Source of the DNA: Clitoria ternatea
Taxonomy: Eukaryota; Streptophyta; Magnoliopsida; Fabales; Fabaceae
Length of the DNA: 64,000 nt
Reading direction: 5' to 3'
Assembly: GCA_037962975.1 (NCBI GenBank)
Contig: CM075673.1
Location: forward strand, 121,353,001 to 121,417,000
Below are positions 1-10,450 of the stretch, piece after piece. How positions within the stretch are numbered: the first letter of the stretch is position 1; the number at the start of each line of letters is the position of its first letter. The position numbers were made by a program, and so were the translations under genes. Under the pieces are notes generated by a model that was not told where the DNA came from, ran no database searches, and saw only the letters and a program-made list of their open reading frames with translations.

Positions 1-836
1 GTTAACCCTGGCACTAATGCAACTTCTTTGTAAAATCTTTTCAAGAAATCTCTTAAACTTTTTTTTGGTCCTTGTTTGATCTTGGCTAGCGTGTGGGTCA
101 TCCTGGGGACATCCCTTGACACGACAAAGTGTTGCAGGAAAGCATGAGCCAAGTCATCCCAATAATCTATTGACCCCGGTGGTAAGCTTTCAAACCATCC
201 TAAAGCTTCAACAGATAGGGTCCTGGGGAAAATCCTACACATTACGTCCTCCTCTGCTCCCAAAAACAATGATTCATTAGCATAAGCATCTAAATGCCAT
301 CCTGGGTCACACTTCTTGTTGTAATTTCCTATTGACAGCGATTGTGGGGTCTGTAGGTGCCTTGGAATAGGTATATTCATAAGCCTTCTAGTGAATGGCA
401 CACTGAACTGGTATTCCCCAGTTCATCCTTACAGTGGACCTCTCCTTTGGTTGTTCAACTCCATGGTCTGGTATATCAATTCTTGTTCATCATATGTTTG
501 TGCTTACGAATATTCATGGGTATGGGATGTTTTATGCTGCCTCTGCTCTCCTACTACGTCATCTCTCAACCCTATGTTTTGTTTCAATTCTTGTATCTCC
601 ATTCAGAGTTGCCTAATAAGCTTATCTAGAGGATCCGGCTATTGTACAGCTTGCATCCTCCCATAGGGTTGCTCCGTTCCAGGAGTTCCATGATTCCGCC
701 CCCGAACTCTAGGATCCGGGGTTCGACCCTTTGGGCGACATTCTCGACCTGTCCCTCAGGGGCTCTATTTCATCTATTTGCTTCCATAACTTCTGCGATG
801 CGGGACTTAGTTTACAGGTCCCACTGGGGGTGCCAA
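1..836 (-). pseudogene. Element A: partial gag of Tat-like Ty3/gypsy retrotransposon
   Basis: Reading the minus strand from about position 365 down to 1 gives an open frame resembling a retrotransposon gag domain (for example VMCRIFPRTLSVEALGWF, then LAKIKQG and FLKRFYKEVALVPG). The same segment can be aligned by eye with the gag of element C at about 19,380-19,740, so both belong to one Tat-like group. Gag would form the virus-like particle in the cytoplasm. The frame runs off the left edge, so pol is not visible. Between about 400 and 800 the reading is less clear and probably decayed. The primer-binding-site-like stretch and LTR start follow directly at the right. Family is well supported; coding capacity is unknown. 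Confidence 0.75.
819..836 (-). other. Element A primer binding site
   Basis: On the minus strand the bases just inside the LTR read TTGGCACCCCCAGTGGGA. The equivalent site of element C differs by one base (TTGGCACGCCCAGTGGGA). The position right next to the LTR fits a tRNA primer site. I cannot assign the tRNA with certainty. Confidence 0.6.
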
Positions 837-1256
837 TGATCTAACCGATGTACGGGGTCAAAGTTATTGACTTCCAAACCGGTGTTGAATCTCTCTCTCT
901 CTTTTACACTTTTTACACTGTCCCAATGGGAGTAAGGTATTGTAAACTTGGGTTTAGTAGGAACTCCAAGCCCTTTATGCTTAGGTAATGAAGAGTCAAT
1001 TCCTGGCGTCGTCCTTGAGACCACACCAGAGGTGTACCTACAAAAGGGACTCTGATACTTAAGTCAGTATGGATATAACAGAGAAATTTATATTATAGGG
1101 TTAAAGCAAGAGGGTAAATATGTTTTATAATTTGCTTAAGAGTGTGTTATATCTTAATGAATGAGCTATTTATACAGTCTTTTCCTTAAGTGCAAGTTGG
1201 TGATTTGATCTGTGTCAGGGGACAGTGTCTGCAGCTTTTGGCAGATGCAAGTTGCC
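837..1256 (-). repeat. Element A 5' LTR, interrupted by element B
   Basis: The LTR begins with TG (plus-strand view) at 837, directly after the primer binding site, and is cut at 1256 by the 5' LTR of element B. A minus-strand TATA box (TATAAATA) lies near 1165-1175, inside the same gagctatttata context as in the element C LTR. The missing U3 part of this LTR is not seen elsewhere in the window. Confidence 0.6.
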
Positions 1257-2803
1257 TGTTAGTCCTTAAATTTTCAATAAAAGCTTTAATAAAAATTTCA
1301 TAAAAATCATAAAAATTAGTTTAATTTGTTAGAAAATTAGGTTTTAAATTCAATAAATGGATGTTGTTGGAAATAATCAGCCCTTGATCAATTTTCTCTA
1401 GTTTTGTAGTGAAAAAGTAGAAAATTCAAGAGAACATTAAAGATACTGGAGGAGCTGACGCGTAGCATCAACCCCACACGTAGCGTGATTACTTTTGATG
1501 CTGACGCTACGCGTCACAGCCACGCGTAGCGTCAGAGCTGCGTGGACTCCACAGCCAGCTTGGCCAAGCACTCAGCTTTGACCCATTATTGGCCACCCCA
1601 CTCAGCATAAATGGCCAAAACCGAATGGGGGACAGGGCCAAGTGGCAAGGCATGATTCATTTAATAATTCCCTCATGGCCACTTCGAGATGTTTAATGGA
1701 GGCTGAGTCAGGGGACTGACGCATAGCATCACACTGACGCGTAGCGTCAGCACCCTTGCTCAGCCCTATAAATAGGGCCATCCAACACCATCCTAAGCAT
1801 CCCATCCCATCCAATCCCATTCTCATTCTTTTCTCTCTTTGTACTTGACTTTGAGTATTTCTTTTGTGAGTTTGTAGTTCTAGAATAGTTTTCTAGATAC
1901 TTGAGAATGTTTTGTTGTATTGTGATCGTTGTATCGTGAAGTTCTCCATCACCTTCGTAATGTCAACCTCTGTAAGTGTTGTCTTTACTTTTACCATGTG
2001 TAGCTAATCTGTTTATATTGGAATTGGTGAACTAATCTATTAAGTATAATGTTGTGAATTCGACCTCTGCATGTTTATGATTCAAGTCCATGTTAGTATT
2101 TCAATCTTTTATTAATATGAACATCAAATGGGAGAATGATTTTCATGTGTATTGAAACTTGTTTTATTAGTGTGAATGTCAAACGGGAGAATGATTATTC
2201 ATGCCGCACTAAAACTTGTTTTGACGAAAGTAAAAGTTAGAATACCTTTGGTATCTCAATTCTATAGGGGTTGTTAACCATTGTTGCCATAAGGCCAGGT
2301 CTTAATGCAAGTTTTTACTGAGAAAGCTCACGAGGGATCGGACTTTACGGTGAATTCTTAGAATTTATATCACGAGGGATCGGTTATAATGAATTTAAGT
2401 TGCAATGACATGAAACTTGATGATTAAATATGCATGTCTTGAGTTCCTCATTGTTATTCTAGACTAGGGATCCAATTTCCAACATAATTTGTCTATCTGT
2501 GTTTTATCCTCAAGTATCTTACCTATTCTAGTTTGCAACTCAACTTTTTAGATAGATTTTTTTTATCTCATGAACAATTCAACCATGCTATCCTGTGAAT
2601 ATTGTATAAATTGTATATAAATCATTCTTTTGTCTATAACTTTCTTTATATTTACCATAGTAAATAGAAAATTACTGTTGTTATTGGACTTTCAATCCTA
2701 GTGGAACGATATCTAAATTTTGAAAACTACAAACGATTGGTGCACTTGCCAATTAATGACCCGATGGTAAACACAAACAGAAAACATTATTACCGGGCTA
2801 ACA
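1257..2803 (+). repeat. Element B 5' LTR
   Basis: This 1,547-bp LTR starts TGTTAGTCC and ends CTAACA. It aligns along its length with 21215-22742. A TATA box is at 1767-1774, with a GC-rich motif cluster just upstream. The copy is 19 bp longer than the 3' LTR, mostly because of one extra 18-bp motif unit near 1717-1752. Confidence 0.9.
1453..1774 (+). promoter_or_regulatory. Element B LTR promoter: repeated ACGCGTAGCGT motif and TATA box
   Basis: The motif TGACGCGTAGCGTCA and close variants occur at about 1453-1470, 1475-1488, 1502-1516 (inverted), 1521-1535 and twice at 1717-1752. A TATAAATA box follows at 1767-1774, so transcription would start near 1800. ACGCGT matches the CGCG-box consensus bound by plant CAMTA factors; that link is an inference from the consensus only. 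Confidence 0.6.
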
Positions 2804-2810
2804 AGTTTTC

Positions 2811-2829
2811 TGGTACCGTCACCGGGGAT
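2811..2829 (+). other. Element B primer binding site (tRNA-Asp type, mutated)
   Basis: The site reads TGGTACCGTCACCGGGGAT, seven bases after the LTR. The B' copy at 22750 reads TGGCGCCGTCGCCGGGGAT, which is the known Athila-type tRNA-Asp site. The three differences in B all fall in CpG positions, as expected after deamination of methylated cytosine. Confidence 0.8.
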
Positions 2830-2953
2830 TGAATTGTTTCAGTAAAACAGTAAATTTTTAATTACCGTGGTAAATATTTTTACCTTAGTTAAATTTTTGT
2901 TATTTGTTTACTTTTACTTATTATTATACTAACTTTCTTTGTCTAGTTTGTGT

Positions 2954-4516
2954 ATGCAAACCCGATCTACCGTAGGTAAAATTTATTTTGATCCTGAGAT
3001 AGAAAGGTTTGTAAAGAAAATCAAGTCTTTGAAATCTAAAACACAATTTAATTCTTCTTCTACCTCTAAAATTTTTGAAAATTCAAATATGGCTGCTGAA
3101 ATGAGAACATTGGGACAATTTGCTACTATTAATGGTCCACCCTGAGTTTCGGGAATGTTTCAAGGACCTGTTGTGCCAGTGGAGATTAAACCTGCTACTT
3201 TAAATATTATTCAAAATAATCAATTTGTTGGTTTAAATCATGAAGAACCGTATGAACATTTAACTGTTTTTTATGAGTTATGCAGCACAATTGGTTTTGA
3301 ACCCAATCAAGAAGAATCTGTTTATATGAGATTATTTCTTTTTTCATTGATTGGTAAAGCTAAAGAATGGTTTAAATCTTGCCCACCGGGTAGTTTTGCA
3401 AACTGGTCTGATGTTGAAAGAAAATTTTTGGAAAGATTTTATTCTCCTTCAAAATACTTTGAAGCCATGACAGCCATACATTCTTTTTCTCAAAATAATG
3501 ATGAATCATTAGGAGAAACATGGGAACGATTCAAGGCACTTTTGAGAAAGTGTCCAAACCACAACCTGGATGATGCCGAAAAGGTAAGAATCGTTTACCA
3601 TGGTTTATTACCTCAGTTCAAGATGATGTTAGATGCTTGTGCAGGTGGTTCTTTAAAGAAGAAGACTGTGGAGGAAGCTATTGAGATTTTGGAATTAATG
3701 TCGATTAGTGACCATCAAGCTAAACTAGAAAGAGGTAATGTACAGGGTATGCTTGAACAAGGAATAAATGATACAGTGTTAGTTCAGCAAAAATTGTTGA
3801 TACAACAAATTGAGGCAATGAGTAAACAACTTGGAAAACTTCAAGTTACCTATGTACCACCACAACTTCATGCTCAATTAAAACAATGTGAGTATTGTAT
3901 GGGCGAACAACCATGTGGTTACTGTGTTTCTGACAAGAATGAACAAGAACAAGCTAATTCCTTGATTCATCAAAGATTACCTATAGGTAATTCTCTAAAT
4001 CCTTTTGTAAATTCTTTTTCTAACACTTACCTGCAGGGAAGGCAGAACCAAAACTATGGTTGGAGGCAAAATGCTAGATCCTTCAACAATCAAGGTGATT
4101 ACAATATTAGATTGACAAAGGCTGAAGAAAGTATTCAACAATTGATACAATACATGGAGACAATTAAGGCTGCACGTAAAGCATCAGATCAACAGTTGAG
4201 TCAGCTAGTAAAAGAAGTAGCCGACATAAAGGAGTTCAAAATGAATGAACAATGTAAGGCTATTTTTACAAGAAGTGGTAAAACTGTAGGTATAGACTGT
4301 GAAAAAGAAAAAGAAAAAGAAGAAAAAGAAGAAGAAAAAGAAAGTGAAGAAAAAAAAGAAAAAGATGAAATAAAAGGAAAAGAAAAAATAAAAAAAATCA
4401 GTATTTGGGACAGACACCTCATGTCCAGGATTTACCTTATCCTCATCCACTATCAAAAAAAGATAAAGATAAGGAATACAAGTGATTCCTTGAAGTTTTT
4501 AAGCAGTTACACATAA
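2954..4516 (+). pseudogene. Element B gag (stop codon at 3143-3145)
   Basis: The likely start is ATG 2954 (MQTRSTVGKIYF). An in-frame TGA at 3143-3145 replaces the CAA present in B' (PPQVLG), after which the same frame continues to 4516. The Retrotrans_gag domain lies at about 3230-3620 (HEEPYEHLTVFYELC, then KAKEWF and WERFKALLRKCP). A possible cysteine cluster with two CxxC pairs (CEYCMGEQPCGYC) lies at about 3889-3930. The tail at 4300-4395 is a Lys/Glu-rich run encoded by a purine tract. The reading frame changes between about 4440 and 4546 before protease. Gag would build the particle and bind RNA; this copy cannot make full-length protein. Confidence 0.85.
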
Positions 4517-4545
4517 ACATTCCTTTCTCTGAGGCATTAGAACAA

Positions 4546-5175
4546 ATGCCTACATATGCTAAGTTTATGAAAGAACTGCTTACAAAAAAAAGGAAGTATG
4601 ATGAGGAGATAGTAGAACTTGAAGCAAGTTGCAGCGCTATTTTACAATACAAGATGCCGGAAAAATCCAAAGATCCTGGCAAATTCACTATTCCTGTCTC
4701 TATTGGCGGAGTAAATATCAGAAAGGCTTTATTAGATCTAGGGGCTAGCATCAATCTAATGCCCCTAAGTATGATAAAGCGTATTAGTGACCTTGATCTG
4801 CAACAGACAAGGATGACTCTGCAATTAGCTGATAAATCCATCAAGAGACCTTATGGGATTGTAGAGGATGTGCTTGTAAAGGTTGACAAATTCTACTTCC
4901 CTGTGGATTTTGTGATCTTAGACATAGAGGAAGATGCTGATGTTCCTCTGATTCTTGGAAGACCATTCATGAAAACTGCTCGAGTATTGATCGATGTGGA
5001 CAACGGGAAGCTAGCAGTAAGGGTGCACGATGAGGAAGTGAATTTCGATGTCTTCAAAGCAATGAAACATCCTAGCCTGAAGCAAGACTGTTTCAAAGTA
5101 GACATCCTTGATGAAACCTATCTTTCCTTATCAAAAGGTATGTCTATTTCTAACCCACTAAATATAAGTTATTGA
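4546..5175 (+). pseudogene. Element B aspartic protease region
   Basis: This frame holds the retroviral-type aspartic protease. The active-site segment is ALLDLGASINLMP (about 4729-4767), where DLGAS replaces the usual D-T/S-G; this form is typical of Athila elements. A later LILGRPFM (about 4949-4972) matches the conserved ILGRP strand. It is in a different frame from gag before it and from RT after it, so gag-pro-pol is not a continuous ORF here. The role in an active element would be cleavage of the Gag-Pol polyprotein. Confidence 0.8.
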
Positions 5176-6863
5176 CTAATTCTGTTGAATTTTTGAATGA
5201 AGAAGAGGAGAAACAGATTGAAAAGTATCTAGAAGAATTCGACCAAGGGAAAGAAATTTCCTTTGAATCAAGAAAGATTGAAGAAATTCAAGACTCACCT
5301 ATTGAAGAAATCCAGAAACCTGAACTAAAAGTGTTACCTTCCAATCTAAAATACATCTTTTTGAAAGAAGGTAATTTAAAACCAGTAATCATTAGTAATT
5401 TGTTAAGTGAAACAGAGGAAGAAAAACTGGTGGAAGTATTGAAGAGAAATCAAGAAGCAATTGGATGGACACTTGAAGATTTGAAAGGTATAAGTCCATC
5501 ATACTGCATACACAAAATTTTGTTGGAAGATGATTTCAAACCTGTTGCTCAACCTCAAAGACGCCTTAACCCAACTATGGATCAAATGCTTGAAAGATTA
5601 TCTGGGCAAGAATATTACTGCTTTCTTGATGGTTATTCTGGATATAATCAAATTTCTGTTGACCCTCTTGATCAGGAGAAAACTGCTTTTACATGTCCTT
5701 TTGGCATATTTGCTTACAGAAAAATGCCATTTGGATTATGTAACGCACCTGCTACTTTACAAAGATGCATGTTTTCTATTTTTGCAGATTTAATTGAAAA
5801 GAGCATTGAGATTTTCATGGATGACTTCTCAGTTTTTGGGAATTCATTTGAGACATGTCTATCCAACTTGGACACCGTACTGAAGCGGTGTATTAAGACA
5901 AATTTGGTGCTTAATTGGGAGAAGTGTCACTTCATGGTGAAAGAAGGAATTGTACTTAGTCATAAAATTTCTTCTAGGGGCATTGAAGTAGACCAAGCCA
6001 AGATAGAGGTAATTTCTAAACTCCTACCCCCTGTAAATGTAAAAGGTATTAGAAGCTTTTTAGGACATGTTGGATTTTATAGGAGGTTTATTCAAGATTT
6101 TTCAAAAATTGCAAAACCCTTATCAAACCTTCTGAATAAAGATGTTGAATTAAAATTTGATGAAGCATGTCTTAAAGCTTTTAATTCCTTGAAAGAAAAA
6201 TTGGTTTCTGCCCCTGTAATTGTTGCTCCTAATTGGAATCTACCCTTTGAACTTATGTGCGATGTAAGTGATTATGCTGTTGGAGCAGTTTTAGGTCAAA
6301 GATATGAAAAAAATTTTAAAGTCATACATTATGCTAGTAAAGTTTTGAATGAAAATCAAATAAATTATGCAACTACTGAAAAAGAATTACTAGCCATAGT
6401 ATATGCTTTAGAAAAATTTCGATCTTACTTGATTGGTTCAAAAATAATTGTTTTTACTGATCATGCGGCAATCAAGTACCTTTTGACTAAATCTGATTCA
6501 AAACCTTGGTTAATCAGATGGATTTTGCTCCTTCAAGAATATGATCTTGAAATCAAATATAAAAAGGGTAGTGAAAATATGGTAGCTGACCATCTTTCTA
6601 GATTAATGAATAATGAGGTTACTGCCAAGGAAAAAGAAATTTTGGAAGAATTTCCTGATGAAAAACTTTTCAAAATAACACAACGGCCATGGTTTGCTGA
6701 CATGGCCAATTTCAAAGCAGCAGGAGTTCTTCCAAATGATTTAACTTGGCAACAAAGAAAAAATTCTTTAGAGATGCAAGATATTTTGTTTGGGATGACC
6801 CTCATTTATTCAAAATTGGAGCGGATAATTTGTTACGGCGTTGTGTGCCTGACTGGGAAGTAA
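5172..6863 (+). pseudogene. Element B reverse transcriptase and RNase H, RT with internal deletion
   Basis: RT motifs include FLDGYSGYNQI, MPFGLCNAPATLQR and the catalytic FMDDFSVFG (about 5814-5840). RNase H follows (FELMCDVSDYAVGAVLGQ; TTEKELLAIVYALEKF; FTDHAAIKYLL; ending VADHLSRL at about 6583-6606). Between LNPTM and DQMLERL (near 5579) the region that normally holds RT motifs 1-2 (roughly 75-80 residues in Athila RTs) is missing, without loss of frame. Near 6757-6763, in an A-run, the true reading passes to another frame and enters integrase. The remaining ORF to 6863 is therefore an artefact of that shift. The enzyme would be inactive. Confidence 0.85.
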
Positions 6864-7972
6864 AAGATGTGTTGTGGCATTGTCATAAATCACCATATGG
6901 AGGACACTTTAATGATGAAAGAACAGCTGCAAAAGTTCTTCAATCAGGTTTATACTGGCCCTCTCTTTTTAAAGATGCTCACTCATTTGTTCAATCTTGT
7001 GATAACTGCCAAAGAACAGGTAATGTTGGAAGAAGGCAAGAAATGCCTCTCACAAATATACAAGAGGTTGAGGTATTTGATTGTTGGGGAATTGACTTCA
7101 TGGGACCTTTTCCTAACTCTTACTCAAATCAATATATTCTTTTGGCAGTTGATTATGTTTCAAAATGGGTGGAAGCAATCGCTACCCCTAATGCTGACAC
7201 TAAATCTGTTGTGAATTTTTTGAAGAAAAATATTTTTTGCAGATTTGGAACACCAAGAACTTTAATTAGTGATGGTGGTTCACATTTTTGTAATAAAATT
7301 CTTCAGAAAGTATTACAGCATTATGGAGTAAAGCATAAGGTAGCCACAGCATATCATCCACAAACCAACGGACAAGCAGAGATTTCAAATCGTGAAGTAA
7401 AAAGAATTCTGGAGAAAATTGTGTCATCTTCTAGAAAGGATTGGTCACAAAAACTTGATGGTGCACTCTGGGCATACAGAACTACATTTAAAACACCAAT
7501 TGGCCTTTCTCCTTTCCAGATGGTCTATGGAAAATCATGTCACCTTCCAGTTGAAATGGAATATAAAGCATATTGGGCTTTAAAATTCCTCAATTTTGAT
7601 CAAAATGTAGCAGCAGACAAACGAAAGTTACAGCTACTCGAATTAGAGGAAATGAGGAACAATGCCTATGAATCATCCAGATGTTACAAAAGTAAGGTGA
7701 AAGCTTACCATGATAAAAAGTTAAAGAAAAGACACTTCACACCAGGTCAGCAAGTTTTATTGTTCAATTCAAGATTAAAATTGTTTCTTGGAAAATTGAA
7801 ATCAAAATGGTTAGGCCCATTTTTGATTAAAGAAGTTAAACCATATGGAGCAGTGGAAATTGAAGATCCAACTTCCAAAAGAAGTTGGATGGTAAATGGG
7901 CAAAGGTTGAAACTCTATTTGGGTGGTGAAATTAACAAAATTACCACCAGTTATCTCTTAACTGACCCTTGA
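6746..7972 (+). pseudogene. Element B integrase
   Basis: This 408-residue frame carries the HHCC zinc-binding region (HCHKSPYGGHF, then CDNCQRTG) and the D,D,E catalytic core: GIDFMGPF, LISDGGSHF and HPQTNGQAEISNRE. A C-terminal part ends near GPFLIKEVKPYGAVEIED and NGQRLKLYLGG. All three acidic residues are present, so the domain looks intact even though it is cut off from RT by a frameshift around 6760. It would insert the cDNA into the host chromosome. The stop codon is at 7970-7972. Confidence 0.85.
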
Positions 7973-8963
7973 AATGAATGTCGGGCTGGAGACATTAAAC
8001 CTAGCGCTCAGTGGGAGGCAACCAATTCGGTTACTTGTTATTTTTAATTTAATTTCGAAAAAAAACTATAAATAACTCAAATTTTTTGTTAGTAAGTTAA
8101 TTTAGTCACTTAAAGTTTTTACACAATAAAACTAATTTTGTAAAATTAATTATTAATTCTTTTATAACTTAGGAATTTTGATAAATTTAACTAAAATAAG
8201 TTTATTAACTATCAAGCAAATTTCGGTAACCCGGTGAGTTAAGAGATCCTTTAAACACTTGAGGGTTTAATCGACATAACTTCATTCAAATTGATTTTGC
8301 TTTAATCTCTGATTTGTGTTGTTGTACAGATAATTCAGGAAAATGATCAAGGCACATTTATTGGTGAAAAGAAACCTTAGGCCAAACATCTTACCTTGGT
8401 AAAAATTATTTTATCCTTTGCAAGCCCATATTGAGCCTGAGAATAAATTCTTTGGTACCCTTAAACCTAAAACAGTTCTAACCATTCCTTATACTTGATT
8501 GATTAAAAGAGCAGTTGAAAGAAATGAAAAATATCTTTAGTGTTCTTACAAAAATGGGGAGTGAAAAAGATAAGCAACTTGATTCTTTTCAAAATACAAA
8601 AAAATAAAATATGAAAAAGAAAAATCAAAAATAGTGAAAAGAATCAAGTTGGGGGTATTTATTTTTCATCAATAAGGGAATTGAGATTTGGGCCAAGATA
8701 AAGCCAATAAATTATAAAATGCTCTTTTATGATTTCAGGTTTTGAATTCCAAGAAAAACCATTGATTCTTGTAAGCCAAGCCTCATTATAACCCGTGAAA
8801 AGACCTTGTGATTTCTGAATTAATTCTGTATGACTAACCATTGATTAGATGACAATCAAAGTTAAATTCGTTTGATTTTATGATTGATTGAGTGAAACAG
8901 GTTACCCTTTACATAGAGATAAACACTTGTGAGGTAAGCCTAAAATTTTACTCGGTTTGTTAA
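7973..8963 (+). other. Element B region after integrase, non-coding
   Basis: This AT-rich stretch has no credible ORF. Athila elements often carry an envelope-like ORF at this place; none is seen. A polypurine-like CAAGTTGGGGGTATTT at about 8645-8660 duplicates the motif at the real polypurine tract (21200-21213). The stretch ends with gttaa, which is the target duplication of element C. Confidence 0.6.
8959..8963. repeat. Left target-site duplication of element C
   Basis: gttaa at 8959-8963 is repeated exactly at 21011-21015, directly outside the two LTRs of element C. Confidence 0.9.
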
Positions 8964-9765
8964 TGAACTGGTCTGGACTGGGGTCTAGGATCTGGTGTGG
9001 GACCAGCCACAAGATTATAGGTGTTTTTAGGGTTAGCACACCGGAACAGTGTGTATCCGATGTATCAATCCGGTCTCTCAGTGGGAGAGGCCGGTCTTGT
9101 TGTCCTGGAGATCCTTCACACCAGCGTTTCGCGTTGTAGGGGGCGAAAGGTGGTGCCACCTGCGAAGATTCTCCGACGCTCAAGTTAGAAGAGTGTAAGA
9201 ACTCAGTGAATGCTCAAGCAAAGTAATAGTAAAAATTTTAGATAGAACAACGATACCTTGCATGTGTATTGAAATGAGCTATTTATAGTTATACGTGAGA
9301 AAATGAGTCGTTGGATACAGGTGGGTCCCCTAGCTCTGATAGCGTGTACATTATGTCAATCAGGGTGGCTCAGCACTCAGAATGTGTCAGGAGGGTAGGT
9401 CAATTATCAGAGTACGATCCTCTAGGAAGAGGAGAGGATAATCACCTTTTCCGCATAATCTGCTGACACATCCACTTGCTTTCTGAGGCCATTGACGTGA
9501 CATATTTTGCTACATACAGTATCTTCACTGATAAGTTATTAGGGGCTCTTATCTTGTTGTGACTGAAAAGCCAACAGTTATGTAAATGTTCTGTGAAAAT
9601 GAACAAAGAACCGTTATAGAAAAAATAAGTGGGGCAGCCGTGAGATGAGGACGGACAGACAGACATCGGATATCCGGTGTGGTAATGTTGAACCAGGACA
9701 CCGGTTTTCCTTATCTGAGGTCACTCTGACGTCACAAGATTGGGGGCCGGTATCCAGATCGGATC
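8964..9765 (-). repeat. Element C 3' LTR
   Basis: An 802-bp LTR (TG...CA) matching 20208-21010. The minus-strand TATA box (CTATAAATAG) lies at about 9270-9280. The CA end at 9765 is followed by the polypurine tract of the element. Confidence 0.9.
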
Positions 9766-9780
9766 ATCTGTCCCCTAGCT
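9766..9780 (-). other. Element C polypurine tract
   Basis: On the minus strand the bases before the 3' LTR read AGCTAGGGGACAGA. A G/A-rich tract directly at the LTR border is the plus-strand DNA primer in LTR elements. Confidence 0.7.
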
Positions 9781-10273
9781 TGTATGAGGGACTGTTAAGT
9801 TGCTCATATGAGCTACACAACTCTAGAGAAGTCTGGATGCCGGTGGTACATTATGGAAGGTCTCTGGAAGCTCTGTGGCATCCGCTCTAATAAACGAGTG
9901 ACCGCTCTTCTCGCGTTGCGTACAACGGATTCAGACATCATGAAATAAATGATTGAAATCCCAAGGGTCTTTGAGAATCGAAACCCTTGGTATTCGAAAA
10001 GTGGTTAAAGGCATTAAATGCGCATGGCATGATTAGACAGTAAATGCGTTTTTTATGCACGAGCCATCATTACCCAAGAGTGTAACCGTCGATTGGGCTT
10101 ATTGGGCCTGGATTCAAACTGAATGGGGGGCCCATTTTGCCAAAATGTTTACTGAAACGTTACCATTTTCGCGCCCGTCCGTGACGAAACGACGGAGTCG
10201 TTTTAATTTGAAAAGGTTGCATTTTGATGCAAGCCTTGTGACCTTCGACGAAATACTGTGCCTCTTCGTTACC

Positions 10274-10280
10274 TATAAAA
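10274..10280 (+). promoter_or_regulatory. TATA box of the antisense gene in element C
   Basis: TATAAAA lies in the context acctataaaaggg on the plus strand, opposite to the element's own transcription. A start site about 30 bases downstream (near 10,305) would give a leader of about 145 bases before ATG 10451. The bases 9781-10273 hold no ORF and probably form the upstream promoter. Confidence 0.65.
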
Positions 10281-10450
10281 GGGACTCTTAGCAGATTTTG
10301 GAATCCACTCTTGTTTTCAAGCTTAGTGAACCTCTGCTCAAATTTCTTTGGAATTTCTCTGTCGTCTTCAAACTTCTCAAAGATCTTCTTCCTTTAGGTA
10401 ACCTCCCTTTCCTTCAACTCCTTGCAATTTTTGTTCATTCTATTTCCATC

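Noticed and set aside
4201..4456. Minus-strand Phe/Ser-rich ORFs
   Set aside because: Shadows of the Lys/Glu-rich purine tract of gag.
8645..8660. Second polypurine tract in element B
   Set aside because: Looks like the real tract but no LTR follows; it could be a duplicated or secondary tract, so it is only mentioned in the description of the region.
10298..10450. Upstream in-frame start of the antisense gene (ATG 10298)
   Set aside because: It lies about 20 bases after the TATA box, at or before the expected transcription start, and its residues look like translated leader.
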